Shown here one piece after another: positions 51,247 through 61,481 of a DNA stretch of 64,000 nt. This stretch comes from Microbacterium sp. T32. GTDB taxonomy: Bacteria; Actinomycetota; Actinomycetes; Actinomycetales; Microbacteriaceae. The stretch covers positions 1 to 64,000 of the forward strand of contig NZ_LQQP01000067.1 in the NCBI RefSeq assembly GCF_001619615.1, read 5' to 3'. A program made the translations under genes and the position numbers. Below the pieces are notes generated by a model that saw only the letters and a list, made by a program, of their open reading frames with translations, did not search any database and was not told where the DNA came from. Every line of letters begins with the position of its first letter. Positions within the stretch are counted from its first letter, which is position 1.

Positions 51247-51590
51247 GGCGGGTCTTCTTCGTGCTGCCGTTGGTCGCGGTGTGCGCCCTGGCCGGCTGCT
51301 CCCAGGTCGCCGCGATCGCTCCCGTCGGCGGAAACCACCTGACCGAGGTGCGTTTCGCCACCATCGACGTGCTGCAGCAGCAGGGCGTCGCGCTCGAGGA
51401 GGTGCCGACGTGCACGCGCGCATCCGACGGCGCGATCTCCTGCGCCGGGACGACGGCGGACGGCGCCGCGGTCACTGCCGCTTCCCCCGCGGACGACCCC
51501 GACAGCTTCACCGTGACGGTGGGCTCCGACACCGTGTTCACCGGCAGCGTCAGCGCCGTGATCGACCAGGCCGCGGGGGTGAACCCGTGA
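51243..51590 (+). CDS. Small secreted lipoprotein
   Basis: A 115-residue protein: signal peptide with lipobox LAGC (Cys18), then a soluble domain with two cysteines (CTRASDGAISCAG) that resembles the DUF4333/'hypothetical lipoprotein' pattern of small beta-rich domains. GTG start overlaps the preceding stop by four bases, and its own stop overlaps the next gene by four bases, so it is the middle gene of a three-gene operon with the metallophosphatase. Confidence 0.8.
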   Translation: MRRVFFVLPLVAVCALAGCSQVAAIAPVGGNHLTEVRFATIDVLQQQGVALEEVPTCTRASDGAISCAGTTADGAAVTAASPADDPDSFTVTVGSDTVFTGSVSAVIDQAAGVNP

Positions 51591-52156
51591 GGCGGGTGCT
51601 GCTCCTCGCCGCCGTCGTGCTGGCGAACGCGGTCGCGCAGGCTCTATGGGTGCTCCCCGGTGTGACGCCCTCCGTGGCCCCGCTGTTCCTCGCGCTGCTC
51701 GCGGCATCCGTCCTCTCTCTCGTCGCCGCGGCGACGGCGGTGGTCGTGCTGGTGGGCGGTGCCGGTGCGCGGTGGCGGCGCGCGCTCGCCGCCGTGGTTC
51801 TGGCGCTGGTGATCGTCGGCGTGCTCGCGGTGCTGTCATCGGCCACCCTCATCCCCGCCGCACTGGTCGCCTTCGTCTTCGTCTCACCCGCCGGGAATCC
51901 GGATGTCACGGCCTGGAGCGGCCCGCGGTCGTTCGCGCGGCATCCGGTCCGGGCGATCCTGCTCGCGGTCGTGACCTCGGTCGCGCTGGTCGTGCTCGCC
52001 GACGCCGCGCTGCTGTTCGGCTTCTTCGTGACGGGGTGGCTCGGGTCGTTCGCGACGTGGGTGGTCGTGGGCGCCGTGGCCGCAGTGCTCGCCCGGGCTT
52101 GGGCGCAGGTCGCGTCGCGGCCGCCGCGGCGGGCCGGGTCAAACGCGCACCCATAG
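51587..52156 (+). CDS. Polytopic membrane protein, 189 residues
   Basis: Begins MRRVLLLAAVVLANAVAQALW and has about five hydrophobic segments separated by short loops; the last part is basic (ASRPPRRAGSNAHP). No family is recognised. Starts at GTG 51587, overlapping the lipoprotein stop. Its role is probably linked to the metallophosphatase/lipoprotein operon, but no motif supports a specific activity. Confidence 0.7.
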   Translation: MRRVLLLAAVVLANAVAQALWVLPGVTPSVAPLFLALLAASVLSLVAAATAVVVLVGGAGARWRRALAAVVLALVIVGVLAVLSSATLIPAALVAFVFVSPAGNPDVTAWSGPRSFARHPVRAILLAVVTSVALVVLADAALLFGFFVTGWLGSFATWVVVGAVAAVLARAWAQVASRPPRRAGSNAHP

Positions 52157-52159
52157 CTT
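52154..52159 (+). promoter_or_regulatory. Leaderless -10 element of the DUF3800-like gene
   Basis: TAGCTT, six bases before the ATG at 52166; the element overlaps the end of the preceding gene. Confidence 0.5.
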
Positions 52160-52165
52160 GGAGGG

Positions 52166-52750
52166 ATGCCCCCGGAACTGCTGCGCGCCTATATCGACGA
52201 GTCCGTGGCGCTGCGTCCGCGCGGACAGCAGGAGTACCTGATCGGAGCAGCCCTGGTGGCCGACGACGCGAGCGATGAGGTTCGAGGACACCTGCGGGCT
52301 CTCGCACTTCCAGGGCAGCTCAAGCTGCATTGGAAGGATGAAAGTGAGACTCGGCGCCGGTGGATCGTCGGGCGAATCGCAGAGCTTGCGCCGATGACCG
52401 TCGTTGTGACGCAGATGAGCGAGGCTGCGCGAAGGACCGAACGATGTCGACGGAAGTGTCTGGAGGTGCTGTACCACGAGCTCGTCGCGATGCATGTGCA
52501 TGACGCAGTTCTCGAGCAACGGTCGGAGGCGCAGGACAGGAGTGATCGGGCCCACATCGTGTCTTTGCAGGGCCAAGGCCTCGATCGTAGGCTGCGCATT
52601 CGACATGTCCGGGGAGCGGACGATCCACTTCTCTGGATCGCCGATGTTCTCCTCGGCGCTGTGAACGCCGCCGCGCGCGGCCGTCCCGAACATCTCGACA
52701 CTCTGCGTGACACCATCCTGGTTCATCTTCGGACGGCGCAGTCGCTGTGA
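52166..52750 (+). CDS. DUF3800-like protein, possibly horizontally acquired
   Basis: A 194-residue protein that begins LLRAYIDESVAL and ends with a helix ILVADVLLGAVNAAARG-like segment (here LLWIADVLLGAVNAAARG). The YIDES start and the ADxLLGA helix are typical of the DUF3800 family (an RNase H-like fold with unclear function, frequent on mobile elements). Codon use is visibly less GC-rich than in the neighbours (for example ATTGGAAGGATGAAAGTG). A terminator-like dyad follows. It may be a foreign gene. Confidence 0.6.
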   Translation: MPPELLRAYIDESVALRPRGQQEYLIGAALVADDASDEVRGHLRALALPGQLKLHWKDESETRRRWIVGRIAELAPMTVVVTQMSEAARRTERCRRKCLEVLYHELVAMHVHDAVLEQRSEAQDRSDRAHIVSLQGQGLDRRLRIRHVRGADDPLLWIADVLLGAVNAAARGRPEHLDTLRDTILVHLRTAQSL

Positions 52751-52762
52751 CACATGCGAAAA

Positions 52763-52797
52763 GCCTCAGATCCAGTCGTCCGGCTGGGTTCTGAGGC
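52763..52797 (+). terminator. Hairpin after the DUF3800-like gene
   Basis: GCCTCAGA (52763-52770) pairs with TCTGAGGC (52790-52797), followed by CTTCTTCCTTCTC. A second small hairpin GGCATA/TATGCC is near 52825. Confidence 0.6.
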
Positions 52798-52891
52798 CTT
52801 CTTCCTTCTCCGTCGTAACGGGAGGCATAGTCAGTATGCCACCCCCGCGGCGGTCCTGTCCACACGATCGGCGCCAGCGGCTCCGAATGGA

Positions 52892-53446
52892 TTAGCGCCG
52901 CGCCAGCCCGCGCGCCACGCCCGCGCCGCGCAGGCCCGAACCGATTGCGATGCCGACCGCCGTCCAAGCGACCGGTCCCAGCACGCTGATCACCAGGTAC
53001 GTCGCCTGCGCCCAGGGCGCGAGGGCGCCGAGGTGCGCCGCGAACCACACGGCCGCCGCGACGATCAGCCCGATGATCACCGCCGACACGAAGAAGCGCG
53101 CCGTCGCCCACACGCGGTAGCGCGTGAGCGCGGCGATGCCCTCCTGGATGCCGCCGAACAGGATCGCCGTGCCGAGGAACCGGAAAGTCCACTGCGGCGC
53201 GATCGCGCTCGCGACGAGGGCGGCGAGTACGTGGGTGAGCAGGGCGACCCACGGCCGTCGAACGACCTGCTGCGCGATGATGCCGGGCAGCACGTGCGAG
53301 CCGAGCACGAGGCCGTACGCCCACGGGGCGGTGGCCAGCACGACGAGGGTCAACCAGCCCGCGGCGCCCCCCAGGATCCCGGTTCCCACGCCGATCGCAG
53401 CGCAGACGAGAAGGACACGGGTGGACAGACGGGATGCCGACGACAC
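52892..53446 (-). CDS. ECF transporter S component (YkoE-like)
   Basis: A 184-residue membrane protein with about five TM segments, resembling the YkoE-type S component (VLLVCAAIGVGTGILGGAAGWL, then ILFGGIQEGIAALTRY and YLVISVLGPVAWTAVGIAIGSG). In YkoEDC systems the substrate is thiamine or its pyrimidine. GTG 53446 is chosen on TACGCT six bases upstream (leaderless); the frame opens 94 codons earlier. It lies on the same strand as the ATPase and EcfT genes but 3.7 kb away. Confidence 0.75.
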   Translation of the reverse strand: MSSASRLSTRVLLVCAAIGVGTGILGGAAGWLTLVVLATAPWAYGLVLGSHVLPGIIAQQVVRRPWVALLTHVLAALVASAIAPQWTFRFLGTAILFGGIQEGIAALTRYRVWATARFFVSAVIIGLIVAAAVWFAAHLGALAPWAQATYLVISVLGPVAWTAVGIAIGSGLRGAGVARGLARR

Positions 53447-53452
53447 GGGGTC

Positions 53453-53458
53453 AGCGTA
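53453..53458 (-). promoter_or_regulatory. Leaderless -10 element of the ECF S gene
   Basis: TACGCT on the minus strand, six bases before the GTG at 53446. Confidence 0.5.
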
Positions 53459-53504
53459 TCGGGGCGGCGCCGTCGGGTTCCCGGACGCCGTCCAAAAGAA
53501 AACG

Positions 53505-53533
53505 TTGGTGATGAATTTGCCGTGAGTTATGTT
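53505..53533 (+). promoter_or_regulatory. Promoter of the subtilase gene
   Basis: TTGGTG (53505-53510) and TATGTT (53528-53533), 17 bases apart, the clearest -35/-10 pair in the window. Transcription would start near 53540, giving a leader of about 58 bases. Confidence 0.6.
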
Positions 53534-53597
53534 TGTGCGACGCGCGCCACCGAAGCCGCGCACATCGCTCAATTCATCCCCCCGTTTGGAGCGCACC

Positions 53598-56500
53598 ATG
53601 GGTCGTACCCTGCGTTCGGCCGCGGTCATCGCATTGGCCGGGCTGTTCACCGCTGCCGGAGTCACCTCCGCGCAGGCCACCGTCGTGGGCGAGGGGGTGA
53701 CGCCTCCCACACCCATCGAATCCGCCACCGGGCGCTACATCGTCGTGCTCGATGAAGCGCCCGTCGCCACCTACGACGGCGGCGAAGCGGGCCTGCGCGC
53801 CACGAAGTCCGACGACGCGCGGCTCGACACCGGCTCCGACGCGGTCCGCGAGTACTCGGAGTTCCTCGAGAAGCGCCAGAAGGACGTCGCGGCCGAGGCC
53901 GGGGTGGACGCCGACTATTCGTACACGCTCGCCGTCAACGGCTTCAGCGCCGCGATGGACCCGAACCAGGCCGCGAAGCTCGCCGCCACCAAGGGCGTGC
54001 AGAAGGTCGTCCCCGACGAGATCCGCCACCCCGCGGCCGTGCCGTCGACCGAGTTCCTCGGTCTCGAGGGTGACGGCGGCGTGTGGCAAGAGGTCGGCGG
54101 CATCGACGCGGCCGGTGAGGGCATCGTCGTCGGTGTCGTCGACACCGGAATCGCGCCGGAGAACCCCTCGTTCGCGGGCGACCCGCTCGGCACGACTCCG
54201 GGCGACGAGCCCTACCTCGACGGCAACGACGTCGTGTACCGCAAGGCCGACGGCACCGACTTCCGCTCGCCGCGCGTCGCGACGGGCAACGGGTGGTCGG
54301 TCGACGACTACTCCACGAAGCTCGTCGGTGCGCGCTACTTCGACCAGGGTGCGGCCGCGACCGGCTTCACGTTCGAGGCGGACTACCGGTCGCCGCGCGA
54401 CGGTGACGCGCACGGCTCCCACACGGCGAGCACGGCCGCGGGTAACAACGGCGTCGACGCCAGCGTCGAGGGCATCGACTTCGGTGCGATCTCGGGTGTC
54501 GCGCCGGCCGCGAAGGTCGCCGCGTACAAGGCCTGCTACTCCGGCCCGGACCCGCTCGTCACCACCGACGACATCTGCGCCCTGAGCGACCTGCTCGGTG
54601 CGATCAACGCCGCGGTCGCCGACGGCGTCGACGTCATCAACTACTCGATCGGCGGCGGCGCGGCCACCACCACGCTGGCGCTCGAGGATGCGGCGTTCTT
54701 CAACGCGGCCGCCGCGGGGATCTTCGTGTCGGTCTCGGCCGGCAACTCCGGTCCGGACGCCTCGACCGCGGACCACGCCTCGCCCTGGTACACCACCGTC
54801 GCGGCATCCACGATCCCCACCTACGAGGGGACCGTCAAGCTCCCGAACGGCTTCCAGGCGGCCGGTGCGTCCGTCTCGGTCCGCCCGGGTGAGGACGTGA
54901 CCGCGCCGGTCGTCTACGCCGGCGACATCGCGGCATCCGGAGCGGATCCGGCGAACGCCGCGCTGTGCCTCCTCGGATCGTTGGACGCCGCGAAGGCTGC
55001 CGGCAAGATCGTCGTGTGCGACCGCGGGCAGAACGCCCGCATCGAGAAGTCGCAGGCGGTCAAGGAGGCGGGCGGGGTCGGCATGATCCTCGTCAACGTC
55101 ACGCCGGCCTCGGTCGACAACGACTTCCACGCGGTGCCGACCGTGCACATCGACGCGCGGTACCGCGACGACCTGCTCGCCTACGTGCAGGGGACTCCGG
55201 ATGCCACGGCCACGCTGATCGGCGAGAACGTCACCGGCGTCGAGACCCCGACGCCGCAGGTCGCCGGCTTCTCGAGCCGCGGCCCCATGCTCGCCGACGG
55301 CAGCGACGTGCTGAAGCCCGACATCTCGGCTCCGGGCGTGGCGATTCTCGCCGCCGCCGCGAACGCCGAGGGCGCCGCGCCGACGTTCGAGTTCCTGTCC
55401 GGAACGTCGATGTCGTCGCCGCACATCGCGGGTCTCGCGGCGCTGTACCTGGGGGAGCGGCCGCTGGCCACGCCCGCCGAGGTGAAGTCCGCGATGATGA
55501 CCACGGCGTACGACACGGTCGACGTCGACGGGGCTCCTGCGCAGGATCCGTTCGCGCAGGGCGCGGGACACGTCGACCCGACGAAGTACTTCGACCCGGG
55601 CCTGCTCTACCTCAACGGACCCGCCGACTGGGCGGCCTTCCTGCAGGGCAAGGGCCTCGAGGACTTCGGCGTCGAGCCGATCGACGGCAGCGATCTGAAC
55701 CTGGCGTCCATCTCGATCGGATCGCTCGCGAAGCCCCAGACCGTCACCCGCACGGTGACGTCCACGCAGGCGGGGACGTTCACGGCATCCATCGACGTTC
55801 CCGGCCTGGATGCCACGGTCGAGCCGTCCACGCTGACCTTCGGCGCGGCGGGCGAGACGCAGGACTTCACGGTCACGTTCTCGCGCACGACCGCCGCGGC
55901 GGAGGAGTGGACGACGGGCTTTTTGACGTGGACGAGCGGCGACACCCAGGTGCGCTCGCCGATCGCGGTGCGCCCGACGACCGCCGAGGCTCCGGCCGAG
56001 GTGTCGGGTGCCGGACTGTCGGGTTCGACCCCGGTGGAGATCCTGCCGGGCGTGAGCGGTGACCTGCCGTTGACGGTGTCGGGCCTCGCCGCGGAGACGC
56101 TGCTGGCCGACCCCGACAACCCGGTCGACGGGCACTCGGGCAACCAGGACTCCGGTGACGCGGACGGCTACGTCCGGTGGGTCGTCGACGTGCCCGAGGG
56201 GACGACCCTCTCGCGCTTCGACCTCGACTCGTCGGACGACACCGGCAGCGACCTCGACCTGTTCGTGTCGCGCGTGGTCAGCCCCGACGACCTGCGGTAC
56301 TACGAGCGGTTCACCTCGGCCACCGGCTCGGCGGACGAGCGCGTCTCGCTCCCGAACCCGACGCCGGGCACCTACCTCGTCGAGGCGAACATCTACTCGT
56401 TCACGGCGCCGTTCACGTGGGACATGTCCTATGCGAACGTCACTCCGGGCGGCGAGGGGCAGCTCACCGCGACGCCGAACCCGATCCCGGCCGAGCAGGG

Positions 56501-57170
56501 TGTCGCCACCACGTTCGACCTGTCGTGGCAGGGTCTGCAGTCGCAGACGCGGTACCTCGGCGTCGTGCAGTACGGCGAGTCGAACGTACAGACCGTGCTC
56601 ACGGTCGATTCCGGTCAGGCGGCTCCGGTCAACGTGGAGGCGCCGACGATCTCGGGCACGCCGAAGCTCGGCCGCACCCTCACGGCGACCCCCGGCACGT
56701 GGGATCCCGCCGAGGTGACCACGGCGTTCCAGTGGCTGCGCGGCGGTGAGCCGATCGCGGGTGCGACGTCGTCGACCTACCGCGTGAAGCGCGAGGACGT
56801 GGGCACCGTGCTGTCGGTCCGCGTCACCGCGACCGACCCCGCGACCGGCCTCACCGGCACCGCGGACAGCGCGGGCGCGCCCGTTACGGTCGCGTCGTTC
56901 ACCACGGTGACGGTCAACCCGTGGGTCGGCCGCAGCTCCGACACCTACACGCTGACCGTCAGGGTCCGGACGCTCATCGGCCCGACGCCGACGGGCGACG
57001 TGACGGTGACGGTCGCCGGGAAGCCGTACACGGCGACCCTGCAGGACGGCCGCGCGACTATCACGCTCGACCCGCAGACGCGGGGCGTGCGCATCGTGAC
57101 CGCGGAGTACTTCGGCAGCGAGACGGTCGAGGAGTCCACGGCGCACAGCGCGTTCATCGTGCTGCGCTGA
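53598..57170 (+). CDS. Secreted subtilisin-like (S8) serine protease, multidomain
   Basis: An 1190-residue exported subtilase. Signal peptide 1-28 (AQA cleavage), inhibitor I9-like propeptide (45-140), S8 domain with Asp182 (GVVDTGIAP), His272 (DAHGSHTAS) and Ser604 (GTSMSSPHIAG), with a PA domain inserted (about 440-540). Then a Fn3-like region, a PPC-like domain (790-880) and Ig-like repeats (APTISGTPKLGRTLTATPGTW, about 1010-1100; last near 1110-1190). No cell-wall sorting signal is seen, so it is released. Such proteases degrade extracellular protein. Confidence 0.95.
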   Translation: MGRTLRSAAVIALAGLFTAAGVTSAQATVVGEGVTPPTPIESATGRYIVVLDEAPVATYDGGEAGLRATKSDDARLDTGSDAVREYSEFLEKRQKDVAAEAGVDADYSYTLAVNGFSAAMDPNQAAKLAATKGVQKVVPDEIRHPAAVPSTEFLGLEGDGGVWQEVGGIDAAGEGIVVGVVDTGIAPENPSFAGDPLGTTPGDEPYLDGNDVVYRKADGTDFRSPRVATGNGWSVDDYSTKLVGARYFDQGAAATGFTFEADYRSPRDGDAHGSHTASTAAGNNGVDASVEGIDFGAISGVAPAAKVAAYKACYSGPDPLVTTDDICALSDLLGAINAAVADGVDVINYSIGGGAATTTLALEDAAFFNAAAAGIFVSVSAGNSGPDASTADHASPWYTTVAASTIPTYEGTVKLPNGFQAAGASVSVRPGEDVTAPVVYAGDIAASGADPANAALCLLGSLDAAKAAGKIVVCDRGQNARIEKSQAVKEAGGVGMILVNVTPASVDNDFHAVPTVHIDARYRDDLLAYVQGTPDATATLIGENVTGVETPTPQVAGFSSRGPMLADGSDVLKPDISAPGVAILAAAANAEGAAPTFEFLSGTSMSSPHIAGLAALYLGERPLATPAEVKSAMMTTAYDTVDVDGAPAQDPFAQGAGHVDPTKYFDPGLLYLNGPADWAAFLQGKGLEDFGVEPIDGSDLNLASISIGSLAKPQTVTRTVTSTQAGTFTASIDVPGLDATVEPSTLTFGAAGETQDFTVTFSRTTAAAEEWTTGFLTWTSGDTQVRSPIAVRPTTAEAPAEVSGAGLSGSTPVEILPGVSGDLPLTVSGLAAETLLADPDNPVDGHSGNQDSGDADGYVRWVVDVPEGTTLSRFDLDSSDDTGSDLDLFVSRVVSPDDLRYYERFTSATGSADERVSLPNPTPGTYLVEANIYSFTAPFTWDMSYANVTPGGEGQLTATPNPIPAEQGVATTFDLSWQGLQSQTRYLGVVQYGESNVQTVLTVDSGQAAPVNVEAPTISGTPKLGRTLTATPGTWDPAEVTTAFQWLRGGEPIAGATSSTYRVKREDVGTVLSVRVTATDPATGLTGTADSAGAPVTVASFTTVTVNPWVGRSSDTYTLTVRVRTLIGPTPTGDVTVTVAGKPYTATLQDGRATITLDPQTRGVRIVTAEYFGSETVEESTAHSAFIVLR

Positions 57171-57183
57171 TCCCCCCGCCGAC

Positions 57184-57213
57184 GCGGCGCCCGGGCTTCG
57201 GCTCGGGCGCCGC
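57184..57213 (+). terminator. Strong GC hairpin after the subtilase gene
   Basis: GCGGCGCCCG (57184-57193) pairs with CGGGCGCCGC (57204-57213) around a 10-base loop, 14 bases after the stop codon. No T tract. Confidence 0.6.
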
Positions 57214-57282
57214 GTTCGCGTGTGCCGGGTCGGGCCGCGCGGTGTCTGCGTCCGCGTGCCGCGCGCTCGTCCGCGCCGTTGA

Positions 57283-57333
57283 GTGTCCAAGACACGCGGA
57301 CGCCACGGCATCTCGTCCGCGTGTCTTGGACAC
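57283..57333. repeat. Interspersed 19-13-19 inverted repeat, copy C (perfect)
   Basis: GTGTCCAAGACACGCGGAC (57283-57301), 13-base centre, perfect complement at 57315-57333; pairing extends four more bases on each side (TTGA/TCAA, 57279 and 57337). Same element as at 8083 and 13805. Confidence 0.85.
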
Positions 57334-57373
57334 TCAACCGGAGACGGATGCCGCGAGCGGCGGCGCGGCTCGG

Positions 57374-58396
57374 CTACAGCCGCCGCCGGCGCGGCGTCAG
57401 GCGCACCGCGGGGAGCGGTGGAGCCGGAACGCGCTCGGGTCCGTGATCCACGACGGCACCGAAACGCGGGGCGTGCGCCTCCCACGCGTCGCGCGCCTCC
57501 TCGATCTCCTCGTGAGAACGGCCGACGAAGTTCCACCACATCACGATGTCGGCCTCGAACGGCTCACCGCCCAGCAGGAACACCCGCGCGCCCTCCGGCG
57601 CGGTGACGTCCACGTGGTCGCGGCCCCTGCCGAGATAGAGCAGTCGCGTTCCGTCGACGGATGCCGTCGCCCCCGCCGTCTCGAGGGGCACCGTGCGTTG
57701 CGCGGCGTCGGCGTCGGTGGCATCCATCCCCGTCTCCGCCTCGGCGGAGCCGGTCATTCCGTAGAGGGCATATTCCCAGTCGGCGCGGAGGGGAATGCGG
57801 ACGACGATCCCCGGGGGCAGGCGGAGCTCGGCGCCCACGATCGGGGTGTGCACGGTCGCGGGCGATGCGACTCCGCCGAGTTCGCCCATCACGACGACGG
57901 CGTCGGCGCCGTCTCCGAGGTCGAGCGTCGGGAGGTCCTCGTGCCGCTCGAACGCGGGCTCGCCGTGGCGCCGCGACTCCGGAAGCGCGACCCACAATTG
58001 CAACGCGTCGAGGGGGATCGGGTCGTCTCCGACCGAATATTCCGAATGGGCGATGCCCTGGCCGCTCGTCATGAGGTTGAGCGCGCCGGGACGGACGACG
58101 ACGTCGCTCCCGACGGCATCCCGGTGCCGCACTTCGCCGATGATCGGCCACGTCACCGTCTGCAGCCCGATGTGCGGGTGCGGCTCGACGCGCATCACCG
58201 TCTCCTGCGGACCGAAGCGGTCGAGGAAGCACCACGCCCCGACCATCGGCAGCGCGCGGTGCGGGAGGGTGCGGTGCACCTCCATTGCACGGACCCCGCC
58301 GAGCGGCACCTCTCGGGCTTCCACGACGAGCGCGCGCGGACCGTCGCAGTCCACCGGCCCCTCGGATGCCGGCGGCGCGACGTCGAGCCTCGTCAC
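57374..58396 (-). CDS. Pirin family protein
   Basis: A 340-residue bicupin of the pirin family. Metal-site motifs in the first cupin: EPHPHIGLQTVTW and SGQGIAHSEYS. Pirins bind Fe or other metals and some act as quercetinase-like dioxygenases or redox co-regulators. The second cupin ends EIEEARDAWEAHAPRFG, a frequent pirin tail. GTG 58396 overlaps the GNAT stop by four bases, so the pair is co-expressed. Nothing indicates the substrate. Confidence 0.93.
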   Translation of the reverse strand: MTRLDVAPPASEGPVDCDGPRALVVEAREVPLGGVRAMEVHRTLPHRALPMVGAWCFLDRFGPQETVMRVEPHPHIGLQTVTWPIIGEVRHRDAVGSDVVVRPGALNLMTSGQGIAHSEYSVGDDPIPLDALQLWVALPESRRHGEPAFERHEDLPTLDLGDGADAVVVMGELGGVASPATVHTPIVGAELRLPPGIVVRIPLRADWEYALYGMTGSAEAETGMDATDADAAQRTVPLETAGATASVDGTRLLYLGRGRDHVDVTAPEGARVFLLGGEPFEADIVMWWNFVGRSHEEIEEARDAWEAHAPRFGAVVDHGPERVPAPPLPAVRLTPRRRRL

Positions 58397-58731
58397 GCGG
58401 GTTCGCTCGGGTCGGCGGAGTCGGCGGCGTCCTCGTGCTGCGGCCAGTCGATCACGAGACCGGGCACGTCGTGCTCGTGCAGGTAGTGGACGACGAAGGG
58501 GCAGGTCGGGATGATCGTGTCTCCCCTTCGCGCGAGGTCGGCCAGCGCTTCGCTCGCGAGCGTCGAGCCCAGGCCCATGCCCTTGAAGGCTCCGTCGATC
58601 TCGGTGTGCGGCAGGACGACGCGGGCTTCGCCCGCGGGGCGGAACTGCAGCACTCCGCCCAGTTCTCCGTTCGCGTGGATCTCGTAGCGGTGCGCCTCGT
58701 CGTTGCGCGTCACGGTCAGGTCGTCGGTCAT
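58393..58731 (-). CDS. GNAT-like N-acetyltransferase (YjdJ type)
   Basis: A 112-residue small acetyltransferase of the Gcn5-like YjdJ/GNAT type: strand VTRNDEAHRYEIHANGELGGVLQFRP, then the acetyl-CoA loop FKGMGLGSTLASEALADLARRG and IIPTCPFVVHYLHEH. Start at 58731 has GGAGG seven bases upstream. It is upstream of and coupled to pirin. The target amine is unknown. Confidence 0.9.
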   Translation of the reverse strand: MTDDLTVTRNDEAHRYEIHANGELGGVLQFRPAGEARVVLPHTEIDGAFKGMGLGSTLASEALADLARRGDTIIPTCPFVVHYLHEHDVPGLVIDWPQHEDAADSADPSEPA

Positions 58732-58826
58732 GTCGCCTCCGGTCGTCGGTACTGCGTCCAACGTTCGCAGGGTGTGCGCTGTTCCGCCATCCCTCGACGG
58801 TGCTGGTGGGTGTCGCGGTCGCCCGC

Positions 58827-58832
58827 TAGGTT
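58827..58832 (+). promoter_or_regulatory. Leaderless -10 element of the VOC gene
   Basis: TAGGTT, then six bases and the ATG at 58839. Confidence 0.55.
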
Positions 58833-58838
58833 GCGGGC

Positions 58839-59216
58839 ATGACGGTTCTCGGCATCGGTGGTCTTCTTCTGCGCAGTCGCGATCCCGAGGCCCGCGCGGC
58901 CTGGTACCGCGATCTCCTCGGCATCCCGGTCGGCGCGGAAGGATCCGACGCGGTCTGGATGCAGGATGCCGGACCGACCGTGTTCGCGCCGGTCCCGGAA
59001 GCGACCACGGACTTCGCGTCCGACCAGCCCTTCCTCCTGAATCTTCGCGGGAGTGATCTGGATGCCGTCGTGCGGCGCCTCGAGGATGCCGGGGTCGCCG
59101 TCGAAAGGCGGGAGGAATGGGAGACCGACTACGGCCGCTTCGTGCGCCTGCGCGACCCTGAGGGGCTCCCGCTCGAGCTGTGGGAACTCCCCGCGGACCC
59201 TTCTCCCCAGGACTGA
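58839..59216 (+). CDS. VOC-family (glyoxalase-fold) protein
   Basis: A 125-residue single VOC domain: GIGGLLLRSRDPEARAAWYRDLLGIPV start and the YGRFVRLRDPEGLPLELWEL end, with metal-ligand Glu in the last strand (LELWE) and weaker histidine positions. Members are lyases, dioxygenases or resistance binding proteins; this one cannot be assigned. Leaderless start at 58839. Confidence 0.88.
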   Translation: MTVLGIGGLLLRSRDPEARAAWYRDLLGIPVGAEGSDAVWMQDAGPTVFAPVPEATTDFASDQPFLLNLRGSDLDAVVRRLEDAGVAVERREEWETDYGRFVRLRDPEGLPLELWELPADPSPQD

Positions 59217-59276
59217 ATCCGGCTCGGTTCTCCACCGTTGTCACCGCCGCCCGCGGCCGGTGTCGGTGCCCCGGGT

Positions 59277-59282
59277 TACCGT
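59277..59282 (+). promoter_or_regulatory. Leaderless -10 element of recQ
   Basis: TACCGT, then six bases and the GTG at 59289. Confidence 0.5.
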
Positions 59283-59288
59283 GGTCGA

Positions 59289-61328
<2,040 letters not shown>

Positions 61329-61439
61329 CACGTGTCGGCGTCTCCCGAGGATGTTGACGCCCCACAACCCACCGGCCCGGCGTTGCCCGCCCGCGTTGTG
61401 CGCAACTCACACAATGTTTGTCGGCGCGTTGTGGGACTC

Positions 61440-61445
61440 CTACCG
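61440..61445 (+). promoter_or_regulatory. Candidate -10 of the acyl-CoA dehydrogenase gene
   Basis: TACCGT, with a TTTGTC -35 candidate about 18 bases upstream. GCGTTGTG is repeated at 61393-61400 and 61426-61433, a possible regulator site. Confidence 0.4.
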
Positions 61446-61481
61446 TGGAGGCATCCCTTTGCAACGTCGAAAGGTGCCGAA

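Noticed and set aside
47922..51590. 1222-codon open frame on the plus strand
   Set aside because: Lies antisense to the ECF ATPase and out of frame with the phosphoesterase; no domain is recognisable except the lipoprotein at its end, annotated separately.
53574..57539. Very long open frame antisense to the subtilase gene
   Set aside because: High-GC shadow frame: Arg-rich, no start context, and the opposite strand encodes a clear S8 protease.
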